A DNA stretch of 64,000 nucleotides from an uncultured Eubacteriales bacterium (lineage in GTDB: Bacteria > Bacillota > Clostridia > Christensenellales > UBA1242), in the NCBI GenBank assembly GCA_900551855.1, contig URXM01000003.1, positions 103,834 through 167,833 on the forward strand, read 5' to 3'. Below, one piece after another: positions 51,383 to 59,563 of this stretch (position 1 is the stretch's first letter; every line of letters begins with the position of its first letter). The notes under the pieces were generated by a model that did no database searches, had not been told where the DNA came from, and saw only the letters and a list, made by a program, of their open reading frames with translations. Position numbers and translations under genes: made by a program.

Positions 51383-51413
51383 AAAAGTTGCACAAAAATT
51401 TATGCAACTTTTT
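51383..51413. terminator. Bidirectional terminator at the end of the phage-like module
   Basis: AAAAGTTGCA (51383-51392) and TGCAACTTTT (51403-51412), 10-nt loop, with A-tract and T-tract. It marks the left edge of the module. Confidence 0.8.
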
Positions 51414-51439
51414 GTATATTTATACATAATTATAATTAT

Positions 51440-51739
51440 TTATTCATTTTGTTTATCTTCAACAGAACCGTTTTCTTCATCTATACTTTCTGTTTTTTCA
51501 TCTTCTTCCAAACTGTCATTTTGTTGGTCATCTCCAGAATTTTTGTTGTTGTCACCATTCATAGTCACAACACCCAAGACAACCAAAATCCCTGCAACAG
51601 ACATGACGCAATCTTCAACAATTTGGTTTTCAATTTGAAACCCAAAAATTCTGCCAAAAGCATTCAATAATATTATCAGTGCACCCGAAAAACTTACCCA
51701 AAAACTATAAGTTTTCATTTTATTAAAGAAGTTCTTCAT
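51440..51739 (-). CDS. Phage holin (phi-LC3-like)
   Basis: A 99-residue protein with two transmembrane helices (about 8-30 and 45-58, YSFWVSFSGALIILLNAFGR and VMSVAGILVVLGVVTM) and a very acidic C-terminal tail. The pattern FWVSFSGALIIL-(...)-FGRIFGFQI-(...)-GILVVLGVV matches phi-LC3-type holins, which normally end DPTT; here it reads NGDNNK. ATG at 51739 fits GGAG 6 nt upstream; two earlier in-frame codons exist. It is the last gene of the module. No endolysin is next to it. Confidence 0.75.
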   Translation of the reverse strand: MKNFFNKMKTYSFWVSFSGALIILLNAFGRIFGFQIENQIVEDCVMSVAGILVVLGVVTMNGDNNKNSGDDQQNDSLEEDEKTESIDEENGSVEDKQNE

Positions 51740-51956
51740 ATTCATCTCCACTTTTCAAATAATCTTTTATATCAGAAATATCTTGCTTCACATCGTCCAA
51801 AATTTGAAGATGAGAAGTAAGTTGTTCTATTGTTTGTTGATATTTTGTTTCTCTTTTAGAGCTGTCTTTAAGTTGATAGCAAAACAACCAAACAAACAAA
51901 ACAGCAAAGACACCATTGCTGACAACAATGCTGATAATTTCCTTCCAAATATCCAT
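51723..51956 (-). CDS. BhlA/UviB-family holin-like protein
   Basis: A 77-residue protein with one N-terminal transmembrane helix (IVVSNGVFAVLFVWLFCYQL, residues 10-29) followed by a soluble amphipathic helix with basic and acidic residues (KDSSKRETKYQQTIEQL and so on). This is the BhlA/UviB family, bacteriocin- or phage-associated holin-like proteins of Gram-positive bacteria. AAAGGA is 10 nt upstream. It overlaps the next gene, a second holin, by 17 nt. A 110-nt spacer separates it from the tail protein. Confidence 0.8.
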   Translation of the reverse strand: MDIWKEIISIVVSNGVFAVLFVWLFCYQLKDSSKRETKYQQTIEQLTSHLQILDDVKQDISDIKDYLKSGDEYEELL

Positions 51957-52066
51957 TTAGTTTTTGTCCTTTTGTGATTTCAATAAATTTTTCATTGTTT
52001 TATAATCCCCCATTTTATAGAAAAAAGATTTATTAAAAAACTTAATTTTATCGAAATATTTTACAA

Positions 52067-53569
52067 TCATAACACAACATCAAAAACAATCATTGGTTTA
52101 CAAATTTCACATTTTTCAGCATCTGTAAAGAAAGAAAATTGAAAATTCTTCCCATAAACACAAACTGGCAAGCGTTGTTCTTTGTCACTGCCAGAGAAAG
52201 AATAAACTTTTGTTTCTTCATCAGATTTGATTTCAACATTGCAATCATACAAAGTATTTATAATTATTTCTTTAATTTTTTTCTCTTTTGACTTATAGCC
52301 AAGGTCCGTCTCAAATGACTTCCATTTTTTCTCATTGTTATTTGTAAATGTTTTTCCATCAATAGTCAACTCTCCAATTTGTTGTTTGTAATTGTTATAA
52401 AAACAAGCACACAATTTGCTCATATAAGGATTGTCAACAGCCAAAATTTTTCTTATGTCGACTCCCCTATAAACATTGAGCGAAAAGTTGTCAATATCAA
52501 TTTCAAACAAAACATTATTGACAAAGTTTGACTCTTCACAACCAATTTGTTGATCATCACTAAAGTTGTGTTTTGTGGCAATGTAATATTTTCCATTCAA
52601 ACAAGCAGAAGAACAATTTGAGTTATCCAAATTTTTGAAATAATCATCATATTGTTCTGCAACTTTGCTTACTGTGTTTCCATTGAATGTGTAAAGTCCA
52701 TCACGAGTCATAAAAAACACTTTATCGCCACAAACACAGACAGAGTTCTCATAAATTTTTGAAGAAGAAGTGTAAAGATGAGTAAAAGAAAAATCATCTT
52801 TGGAAGTATAAATAGAGATTTTTGTAATGCCATATTCTCTGAATAAATATACATAATCATTAAACGCAACAAGTTTTGTAAAAGAGCCCCTATTATCCAA
52901 AAATTCAATAGCAGAACTTTCTTCATCAGACCATTCTTTCAAATTTAAATTTGTTGTGTAAATAAGAGTGTTACGGTTTGTGTTTGTAATTCCAAAGAAG
53001 TTGTCATAATGTACAACCCCAGAAATAAGTGCCGGAACATCAGGATAGAAGCCTTCTCCATATGCGGCAGTGTAAAGCATACCCTCTTCAGTAAAAAACA
53101 AAGTGCAATCAGTGTTCTCAATTCTGTATTGACACTGAAAGGTAGGATAACTTGAAAGTTTGTTTGATTTTGACCAAACAATACCTTCATATTCATCAAT
53201 CATAGGCACGCCCCACAAATAGTTTGTGGAGTCAATCATAAGCAAGTTATACACATAAGCTTCTATATCTGAGTTATACCATCTATCCAGCCAAATTCCG
53301 TCAATTTCATCAATCTTTTCAGCAAAATTATATCCATGGCAATTTTCGAGGTCGTCAGCAGAAGCTGGGACTTGCAAATCTCTAAATCCCAGCCCTGTCT
53401 TCAACGCCCCATCATTGACAGTAAGATTGTAATATTCTTTGCATTCGTTAGGTTTTGACACCAAATCATCCTGGTTGGACACAACTCCATTTGCGAAGAT
53501 AGAAAAGACAATATCTTTTTGAGAAGTCTTTTTATGTTTTTTTATATTTTTATAAAAGATCAAATCCAA
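52067..53569 (-). CDS. Podovirus tail hub/stabilisation-like protein (P22 gp10-like)
   Basis: A 500-residue protein with many beta-strands and repeated aromatic-glycine blades, without signal peptide. By place (after the portal, coat and gp4-like genes) and by beta-propeller-like composition it corresponds to tail hub proteins such as P22 gp10. Recognisable parts include the N-terminal VSKPNECKEYYNLTVNDGAL and FTKLVAFNDYVYLFREYGI blade. No catalytic motif. The start is TTG at 53569 or 53563 close to AGGAGAAG, overlapping the previous gene. Assignment is by context more than by motif. Confidence 0.55.
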   Translation of the reverse strand: MDLIFYKNIKKHKKTSQKDIVFSIFANGVVSNQDDLVSKPNECKEYYNLTVNDGALKTGLGFRDLQVPASADDLENCHGYNFAEKIDEIDGIWLDRWYNSDIEAYVYNLLMIDSTNYLWGVPMIDEYEGIVWSKSNKLSSYPTFQCQYRIENTDCTLFFTEEGMLYTAAYGEGFYPDVPALISGVVHYDNFFGITNTNRNTLIYTTNLNLKEWSDEESSAIEFLDNRGSFTKLVAFNDYVYLFREYGITKISIYTSKDDFSFTHLYTSSSKIYENSVCVCGDKVFFMTRDGLYTFNGNTVSKVAEQYDDYFKNLDNSNCSSACLNGKYYIATKHNFSDDQQIGCEESNFVNNVLFEIDIDNFSLNVYRGVDIRKILAVDNPYMSKLCACFYNNYKQQIGELTIDGKTFTNNNEKKWKSFETDLGYKSKEKKIKEIIINTLYDCNVEIKSDEETKVYSFSGSDKEQRLPVCVYGKNFQFSFFTDAEKCEICKPMIVFDVVL

Positions 53570-54123
53570 CTTCTCCTAGGCAAGATATGTTCTCCTCGCC
53601 TTCTGCTAAGCACAAAAAGGCTTTCTTTAAATCTATCTTCCCAAATTTCCGCATCCTCACTCAAGCCATCAATAAGCAAAAATTCACTTGCCACCCCATA
53701 AGCATAAACTCTGCCACTCAAGCCATTAAACATCTCGACATCATCAGACAGGGTTTTGTTTTCTGGAAGATAACTATAAACAATGCTTTTTGCGTGTCCG
53801 CTTATTTCCATATAATTTGGAAACAACTTAAACCTTAAAGAGCAACCGAAACGATTTTTAACTTCATAAACATTTACAACTTGTTTATTTAGTTCTGAAA
53901 AATTCAAGATAGAATCTTTCACATCAATTTCTTCCTTGGTTATAAATGGCAAATAATCGCTTGCTATTTCTTGATTGACAAGATTGAAGCATCTTATCAT
54001 AATGTCAAGCTTTTCTTGCTCCCTGCTTGTATAACTCACTTCTTCTGTGGCATTAAGTTTTGACAATATTTCTCTTTCACCAACAAATTCACAAACCAAT
54101 TTAATTATATCTTTAACTGTCAT
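53560..54123 (-). CDS. Head-completion/connector protein (P22 gp4-like)
   Basis: A 187-residue helical protein. The start TVKDIIKLVCEFVGEREILSKL followed by SREQEKLDIMIRCFNLVNQE resembles podovirus connector proteins that sit under the portal (gp4-like head-tail adaptors). ATG 54123 is chosen for AAGGAG 8 nt upstream; the alternative upstream start lies in the previous gene. It overlaps that gene by 11 nt and the next by 10 nt, so expression is tightly coupled. No lysozyme-like residues of P22 gp4 were recognised. Confidence 0.6.
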   Translation of the reverse strand: MTVKDIIKLVCEFVGEREILSKLNATEEVSYTSREQEKLDIMIRCFNLVNQEIASDYLPFITKEEIDVKDSILNFSELNKQVVNVYEVKNRFGCSLRFKLFPNYMEISGHAKSIVYSYLPENKTLSDDVEMFNGLSGRVYAYGVASEFLLIDGLSEDAEIWEDRFKESLFVLSRRRGEHILPRRSWI

Positions 54124-54433
54124 ACATTTTCTCCTTAAAGTCATTTAAAATTTGATTGACTTTTTGTTTTTCCAACTTACGATTTTCATCTTCCATTTCT
54201 TTAAACAATTTGTCACTGTTTTGGACTCTTGTTTTCAAAGTGTATAGATATGCTCTCTCATCAAGTTGATCAAAAGGAAATGTAAGGCAATAAGTGTATC
54301 TCCCCTGCGAATGATTGTGCAGTTCAAACTTATGCTTATCCAAGTTGTAAATAACAAAATAATCTTTATCAATGGTCTTTATCCTTTGAATAATATCAAG
54401 GCAATCACTTTCAATTTCAAATGACTTTTTCAT
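54113..54433 (-). CDS. Conserved small head-module protein
   Basis: A 106-residue protein between the capsid and connector genes. KSFEIESDCLDIIQRIKTID, YFVIYNLDKHKFELHN and CLTFPFDQLDERAYLYTLKT give a small alpha/beta domain, then a coiled coil (about 75-103). I recognise the pattern from prophage head modules of gut Clostridia but cannot name it. It is a candidate head decoration or assembly protein. Confidence 0.55.
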   Translation of the reverse strand: MKKSFEIESDCLDIIQRIKTIDKDYFVIYNLDKHKFELHNHSQGRYTYCLTFPFDQLDERAYLYTLKTRVQNSDKLFKEMEDENRKLEKQKVNQILNDFKEKMYDS

Positions 54434-54454
54434 ACAGTTTTCCTTTTAAAAATA

Positions 54455-55618
54455 TTAAGACTGAACAGTTGTAGGTATATTCTTGCAATAAGCAACACCA
54501 GAAGGTTTATGGCAAAGGAGTTCTGTATATTTAACCAAAGTTGCACTGTAAGCAGGCTTTGATTGATGTTGTTTAAGAACTCTGCCAGATTCATCTTCCA
54601 ACCATTTCCAATCACCAAGTTCATAGAACATAAAGTCATCAGTGTTAAGGAAATAACATTCTCCTGATGCAATATGATTTGTTGGAACAAGAGGAATACC
54701 AAAGTGAGTAATAACTTTAGTTCCATCTTCCAAAGTTGTGTAATCAACATTCTTGCTGTAAAGAGTCATATATTTGTGATACAATCTCTTCAAATCGTAA
54801 GAACAGTTGATAAAGTTTACATTTGTTCCTGCTTTTTCAAGGTCATCAATTATCTTTTGAACATATTCTTCATCAAAAGCATCTGTTGGTTGAGCAGTGT
54901 AAGTTTTTGCGTTCATAATTGGATAATCGGCTCTGTTTACACCATACAATGTTTCATTTGAAATAATACCTTTAAGCCCGATAATATCATTTCCTTTTGA
55001 GTTGTGCAAATAAAGTTTATAACCTGTCACAGCAGTTTTTTCTGCTGGCAAATTCCAAGCAATAACGCCAGAAGATTTGTCAACATTCTTTACATAAACA
55101 TTAGAAGCAAACAATGTTTCTCCATTGTAAACATCAACATACATTCCTGGAGCAACAGCTTCTGTGTTGTCAACTGTCACAACAGAGTCAGAAACAGTAA
55201 TAGTTGCAAGACAACCAGTTCCGTCTCCATAAATCATTCTTGAAAGATTGAAAATGCTTGCTTTAAGAAGAGAATCCATCCCATCTTGAAGAAGGTTAAC
55301 AAAAGAATTTACATCACTTGAAGAGCATCTAACAGCTTTGTCGCTTATTTCAAATCTTCCATAAAGGTTTTTAAGTGGAGCAACAAAAGACAAATATGGT
55401 GTGTCAACTCCGTCTGGAAGATCACTTGTTTCTGTTCCAGCCATAATTCCACCATTGATGCCAATTGGTGCCACAACCCTAACTTCTTTTCCTACAATAT
55501 TTCTTGTACTTCTTTTAATTCTACTAAAAAGCGGATTTGTTTTTGTGTTGATTTGGTCAGCAATAACTCCCAAATAAACATCTTTAAGCACATTTTCCGC
55601 ACTACTTAATGTTATCAT
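54455..55618 (-). CDS. Phage major capsid protein
   Basis: A 387-residue major capsid protein, probably HK97 fold. Typical features: SRIKRSTRNIVGKEVRVVAPI, then GTETSDLPDGVDTPYL, LYGRFEISDKAVRCSS and SLLKASIFNLSRMIYGDG in the early part, with a C-terminal beta-rich P-domain and peripheral strands ending in HQSKPAYSATLVKYTELLCH. AAGGAGAAA ribosome site. It stands after the scaffold and before the small head protein, the normal order. No protease gene is present, so maturation would have to be protease-free as in P22. Confidence 0.75.
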   Translation of the reverse strand: MITLSSAENVLKDVYLGVIADQINTKTNPLFSRIKRSTRNIVGKEVRVVAPIGINGGIMAGTETSDLPDGVDTPYLSFVAPLKNLYGRFEISDKAVRCSSSDVNSFVNLLQDGMDSLLKASIFNLSRMIYGDGTGCLATITVSDSVVTVDNTEAVAPGMYVDVYNGETLFASNVYVKNVDKSSGVIAWNLPAEKTAVTGYKLYLHNSKGNDIIGLKGIISNETLYGVNRADYPIMNAKTYTAQPTDAFDEEYVQKIIDDLEKAGTNVNFINCSYDLKRLYHKYMTLYSKNVDYTTLEDGTKVITHFGIPLVPTNHIASGECYFLNTDDFMFYELGDWKWLEDESGRVLKQHQSKPAYSATLVKYTELLCHKPSGVAYCKNIPTTVQS

Positions 55619-55634
55619 TCAATTTCTCCTTTTC

Positions 55635-56288
55635 TTATGACAACAAATCAAGGACAATCTTTTTTGCCTGTTCAAAACTATCTGGTTTTGGGGCAACCGT
55701 TTTGGTCACCCTTTCGCCAGAGTTAGAGGACATAACAATTGGAGTTTTTTGTTCTTGAAGTTGTTTCATATAATCTTCGATTACTAAATTTTTTAATTCA
55801 TTATCTTTTAAGATTAGATCTTGCACGATAGGTTCTTTTGCTTTGTTTGGACCAGACAATTTTTCATAAAGCATTTCTGCCCAAACTTTGTCAAAGCAAG
55901 AGTCATCGTTTTTTAGACTTTCGTTTTGTGTTGCACGAGATTTGATTTCATCTGCATACAAAACCGCCTCCTGATTTTTTGAAAGGAATGTTTTAAATTT
56001 GTCTTCCATATTGTTTGAAGAAGATTTTTCTGACATTTTTTCTTTCTCCAAAGCAGAAAGTCTTTGGCTTTTGCGAGTAAATTCTGCTTGCAAGTTGTTA
56101 TAAGCCTCATATAAGTCTTCAACACTCTTAAATTTTCCAACGGGAACGCCCCTTTCAGCTTCACTTAAATTGGCTTCATTTTCACTTTCTTGCAAAACTT
56201 GCTCAGAGGAGCCATTTTCATTTTCTTCAACATCGTTTGAAGTTTCAATGTTTTGTGGTTGTTCCTCTAAAATATCTTTTTCTTCCAT
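55635..56288 (-). CDS. Phage scaffold protein
   Basis: A 217-residue acidic protein, rich in Glu, Asn and Ser, mostly helical and coiled. The part GVPVGKFKSVEDLYEAYNNLQAEF and the region near 70-90 (KSQRLSALEKEKMSEKSSSN) are typical of phage scaffold proteins, which direct capsid assembly. C-terminal basic helix (PKPDSFEQAKKIVLDLLS) would contact the coat. Its place between portal and capsid and its composition support the call. AAAGGAG ribosome site. Confidence 0.75.
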   Translation of the reverse strand: MEEKDILEEQPQNIETSNDVEENENGSSEQVLQESENEANLSEAERGVPVGKFKSVEDLYEAYNNLQAEFTRKSQRLSALEKEKMSEKSSSNNMEDKFKTFLSKNQEAVLYADEIKSRATQNESLKNDDSCFDKVWAEMLYEKLSGPNKAKEPIVQDLILKDNELKNLVIEDYMKQLQEQKTPIVMSSNSGERVTKTVAPKPDSFEQAKKIVLDLLS

Positions 56289-56289
56289 A

Positions 56290-58140
56290 TTATTCTCCTT
56301 TTTTCAAAGCTTCTTTGTGTGCTTTTATATGTTTTAAGAAGATTTCTTCTATCTTCTTGTCCACTTCTCCTGCATACACAACTTTAAGCATATACGCAAT
56401 ATGTTGATTGATATGCAAAGAATGGTCATCAATTTCTTTTACTTCCACACTTTGCCCTTCATTCATTTTGCTGTTTTCTGTGTCAGCATTTTTGATATGT
56501 AAATCACTCAAATCAACAGAAGTATCCCATACACCAAAACCAATGTTTTCCATAATTTTTGCTTTCATTGATTTTGTGATGTTTCCATTCTCATCAGATA
56601 GAAGTCCCTTGTCTAACAATTCAAAAATCATATTTCTGCGTTGAGATAATGTGTCATTGTTTTCATTGTCAGTGTCAAATTGAACATCATCACTTGAAAT
56701 ATCATTTCCCTTGAAATAAAACGCATCAAGCTCACCATTTTCTCCAACAATTTTCATAAGTCTTGGGAATGTGGCAAATTGCTTATAAAGCCTCAAAATT
56801 TGTTTTGCAATGGTCTTAATTGCAGACTTTATGCTGTCGGTTGTAAATTTAAGTCTGGTTTCATTTTCATCAATCAAAAGTTCAAGAGCAACCCCACTCA
56901 TACTTGCAGAGACATTGTCCATACTTCCAATTTCACTAGTTCCACTTATTGTAGAAAACTCTTTAAGCAACTTTTCTTCTTCTTTTTCAAAGTCAGAAGG
57001 CACTTGTTCTCCACCCAAAAATTGTGGAGCCGTTGCACCTTGTCTATAAACCAAAATTTTGCCCGGAGCCAAGCCTTCTTCTTCCAAATTGTCAATGTCA
57101 ACACTTCCATCTTCAACTGCGAGCACACCAAGTGTCAAACGATTGATATATTCGTGTTTTCTGTTCTTTACAGCGTTGTAAGCTCTTTGGATAGGAATAA
57201 GTCTGTTTATCATGCTTACGCCCCAGAAAGAGCCAATTTCTTCATTGCATATCTGTCTAACAAATGGGAATTCTCTCTTTCCATCTATTCCGTTGACATA
57301 AGGAAGTTCTCCATCATAAACAAGTTGATCTCCTGCAACGATAATCAATCTTCCATCAGGATAATTTTCATTAGGTCTTACATATTTTTCAAGCACAATA
57401 GCACTGTCTTTTCTCACTGTTTCAATCAAACCAGTGGCAAGTCCAGAATATCCAAGCCCACCCAAAGAAGATGTTATACCATCAAGAGAATAAACATTTA
57501 TGTCTTTGCCTTCTACATCGACACCATACATTTGTTTTATTTCAGTGACGGTATAGGCTCTTGCATGAATCAAACTCTGACAATCATCAAGATTTTCATG
57601 AGTGGCAGAATCAGGATAGATTTCAAATGGAGAACACACAGAAATGTCAACATCTCCTGTCTTAATTTTTTTGCCATCATCTTCCAAAGCAATCACTTGA
57701 CCAAGGTTGGAATTCCAAGAAATTTTATAAAAACTTGTTCCACAAATTTCACTCCACTTTGTGGCTTGATTGATTTTTGCAGTCAAGTTCATTTTTCCGT
57801 AAACAGCATCTAAAACCTTTTTGCCAACTTTTGCAGTGTATATGTCTTCTTCCTCATTTGTTGAAGGAACAACCTGAATCCTTGGAGTTATCTTTGAAAG
57901 TTTGGACAATCTTATATCAATCAAAGGTGCAATGTGATTGAATACCTCTCTTTCTTGCCAAAAATATTGCTTGTCAATTTCTCTGACAAATCCGCCATAA
58001 CCAACATCGCAGTATTGATTACCCATATAAAAATTCATATTAAGTTGCCATTGACTGTCAAAACCTTTTCTTGCTCTCACTCTGCTTTCAAAGTCTTCCA
58101 AAGTCTCTTTGACAACTGCATCAATCTTTTTCTCTTTCAT
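56290..58140 (-). CDS. Phage portal protein (podovirus type)
   Basis: A 616-residue P22-type portal, the dodecameric channel for DNA entry and exit. Recognisable: ARKGFDSQWQLNMNFYMGNQYC, IYTAKVGKKVLDAVYGKMNL, WSEICGTSFYKISWN, the clip/stem region EIGSFWGVSMINRLIPIQRAY, AVKNRKHEYINRL and the later GTSEIGSMDNVSASMSGVALE. The C-terminal helices have EVDKKIEEIFLKHIKAHKEAL. AAAGGAGAG ribosome site. It overlaps the preceding zinc-finger gene by 4 nt. Confidence 0.88.
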   Translation of the reverse strand: MKEKKIDAVVKETLEDFESRVRARKGFDSQWQLNMNFYMGNQYCDVGYGGFVREIDKQYFWQEREVFNHIAPLIDIRLSKLSKITPRIQVVPSTNEEEDIYTAKVGKKVLDAVYGKMNLTAKINQATKWSEICGTSFYKISWNSNLGQVIALEDDGKKIKTGDVDISVCSPFEIYPDSATHENLDDCQSLIHARAYTVTEIKQMYGVDVEGKDINVYSLDGITSSLGGLGYSGLATGLIETVRKDSAIVLEKYVRPNENYPDGRLIIVAGDQLVYDGELPYVNGIDGKREFPFVRQICNEEIGSFWGVSMINRLIPIQRAYNAVKNRKHEYINRLTLGVLAVEDGSVDIDNLEEEGLAPGKILVYRQGATAPQFLGGEQVPSDFEKEEEKLLKEFSTISGTSEIGSMDNVSASMSGVALELLIDENETRLKFTTDSIKSAIKTIAKQILRLYKQFATFPRLMKIVGENGELDAFYFKGNDISSDDVQFDTDNENNDTLSQRRNMIFELLDKGLLSDENGNITKSMKAKIMENIGFGVWDTSVDLSDLHIKNADTENSKMNEGQSVEVKEIDDHSLHINQHIAYMLKVVYAGEVDKKIEEIFLKHIKAHKEALKKGE

Positions 58141-58355
58141 ACTCTCTCCTTTTTCTCTCTTTTGCGTTTGAATGGTGCATCAATAGCTTTTGGCACACAA
58201 ACTTTAGAAAAACATTCATACATCTTTTTCATGCAGTCTTCACAAAACACCAAATCTCGCCTTATAAAACCTTTTGTGCTGAAACTGTATTTTGCCAAAT
58301 TTTTGCACCCATAGAAGTCGCATTTGAGTTGATTTTTACAAATCTCCATTTTCAT
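58137..58355 (-). CDS. Small zinc-finger-like protein before the portal gene
   Basis: A 72-residue, cysteine-rich basic protein. CKNQLKCDFYGCKNLAKYSF and then FCEDCMKKMYECFSKVC give a probable four-cysteine zinc site (C12, C17, and the C-x2-C near 38-41) followed by a lysine/arginine-rich tail. It overlaps the TerS-like gene by 20 nt and the portal gene by 4 nt. A nucleic-acid-binding or terminase-accessory role is possible. No family name known to me. Confidence 0.55.
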   Translation of the reverse strand: MKMEICKNQLKCDFYGCKNLAKYSFSTKGFIRRDLVFCEDCMKKMYECFSKVCVPKAIDAPFKRKREKKERV

Positions 58356-58632
58356 TTTCTTCTGTCTCCTTTTCTTTTAAAAGTTGCAAAAGCCTGTCGC
58401 GTTCTTTGATAAGTTCTTTGTCAGTCATATGTGAAATTTCGTCATCATATAGACTTGATTGTTCCAGCAAAAATCTCAAAGCACTTATATCTGGAGGATT
58501 AAACTTTTTAGTAATTTTTCTTTTAGACAAAATTGATTGACCATTCTCATCGGTTGTGTATTCTTCAACAATTTCATCACTTTCATATCCCAACGCTTTT
58601 TTCAATAAAGCATCTTTGATTTGTTCTTCATC
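58336..58632 (-). CDS. Terminase small subunit-like protein
   Basis: A 98-residue protein that heads the module. The pattern LLKKALGYESDEIVEEY, KRKITKKFNPPDISALRFLL is like the C-terminal half of phage small terminase subunits, which recognise DNA for packaging; the N-terminal helix-turn-helix half seems absent. The C-terminus is a lysine- and glutamate-rich helix (KELIKERDRLLQLLKEKE). The GTG at 58632 is chosen because AAAGGTG precedes it and a TTG 24 nt upstream would lie at the transcription start. No large terminase gene follows. Confidence 0.5.
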   Translation of the reverse strand, partial: DEEQIKDALLKKALGYESDEIVEEYTTDENGQSILSKRKITKKFNPPDISALRFLLEQSSLYDDEISHMTDKELIKERDRLLQLLKEKETEENENGDL

Positions 58633-58667
58633 CACTTCATCACCTTTCGTTTGCAACTTTTGTGAAA

Positions 58668-58696
58668 ATTTTATTAAGGAAAAATCGGTAATTCAA
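58668..58696 (-). promoter_or_regulatory. Promoter of the phage-like module
   Basis: On the minus strand TTGAAT (58691-58696), 17-nt spacer, TAAAAT (58668-58673). Host-like sigma-A promoter with no phage-repressor operators recognised nearby. Confidence 0.55.
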
Positions 58697-58729
58697 TGAA
58701 ATATGTCAAAATTTTATTTGGACTAAACA

Positions 58730-58758
58730 TTAACAAAAATCTTCAAAAAAAATACAAT
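58730..58758 (+). promoter_or_regulatory. Promoter of the ABC transporter operon
   Basis: TTAACA (58730-58735), 17-nt spacer, TACAAT (58753-58758), 19 nt before the ATG, which has a GAGGAG site. Divergent from the phage-like module. Confidence 0.6.
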
Positions 58759-58777
58759 GTAATTGTAGAGGAGAAAA

Positions 58778-59563
58778 ATGAAAGATATATTAACATTCAA
58801 GAATGTAAATTATTTTTATCAAACAAAAAATGATGAAATCTTTGCATTAAACAACATAAACTTCAACATAGAAAACGAATCATTTGCTTCTCTTGTAGGT
58901 CCAAGTGGATGCGGAAAAACGACAATACTCTCCCTGACAGCAGGACTTTTGTCCCCTTCTTCAGGAGAAATTTTGCTTGATGGAGAAAGTAAAATAGATA
59001 CAAAAAAAATAGGTTATATGTTCCAAAAAGACCATCTGTTTGAATGGCGAACAGTTTGGAAAAATATAACCATTGGCATAGAAATTCAAAAGCCAAAAAA
59101 CAAAGAAGAAAAACTTGCTTTTGCTGAAGAATTGTTAAAAAAATACGATTTATATAATTTTAGAAATCAAAAACCTCGTTCTTTAAGCGGTGGAATGCGT
59201 CAAAGAGTTGCGCTTATAAGGACACTTGCATTAGAGCCAAAATTACTGCTTCTTGATGAGCCATTTTCGGCGCTTGATTTTCAAACAAGATTATCTGTCT
59301 GTGACGATGTTTATGAAATCATCAAAAGTGAGAAAAAGACAGCACTGCTTGTCACACACGATATTTCAGAAGCAATATCAATGTCAGACAAGATAATAGT
59401 TTTGTCATCTCGACCAGCAACAGTAAAAGACAACATAATCCTAAATTTAGAAGGCAAAACGCCTTTAAAAAAGCGAGAAGCGCCAGGTTTTGCTGGACTA
59501 TTTGATAAGATATGGAGAGAACTTACAAATGAGAAAAAAGAAGAAACAGATCAACTTTTCTAA
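58778..59563 (+). CDS. ABC transporter ATP-binding protein (NitT/TauT family)
   Basis: A 261-residue ATPase of the nitrate/sulfonate/bicarbonate-type importers (SsuB/TauB/ThiZ-like). Walker A GPSGCGKTTILSL (41-53), Q-loop in MFQKDHLFEWRTVWKNI, signature RSLSGGMRQRVALIRTLAL, Walker B LLLLDEPFSALDFQTR and the H-loop VTHDISEAISMSDKIIV are intact. It overlaps the permease gene by 35 nt, so the two are coupled. The substrate cannot be told; sulfonates, nitrate or thiamine precursors are the usual ones. Confidence 0.88.
   Translation: MKDILTFKNVNYFYQTKNDEIFALNNINFNIENESFASLVGPSGCGKTTILSLTAGLLSPSSGEILLDGESKIDTKKIGYMFQKDHLFEWRTVWKNITIGIEIQKPKNKEEKLAFAEELLKKYDLYNFRNQKPRSLSGGMRQRVALIRTLALEPKLLLLDEPFSALDFQTRLSVCDDVYEIIKSEKKTALLVTHDISEAISMSDKIIVLSSRPATVKDNIILNLEGKTPLKKREAPGFAGLFDKIWRELTNEKKEETDQLF

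Noticed and set aside
51403..58661. TGCAACTTTT at both ends of the phage-like module as att sites
   Set aside because: The shared stretch is only 10 nt in AT-rich DNA, the left copy is a terminator arm, and no integrase or tRNA gene lies at either end.
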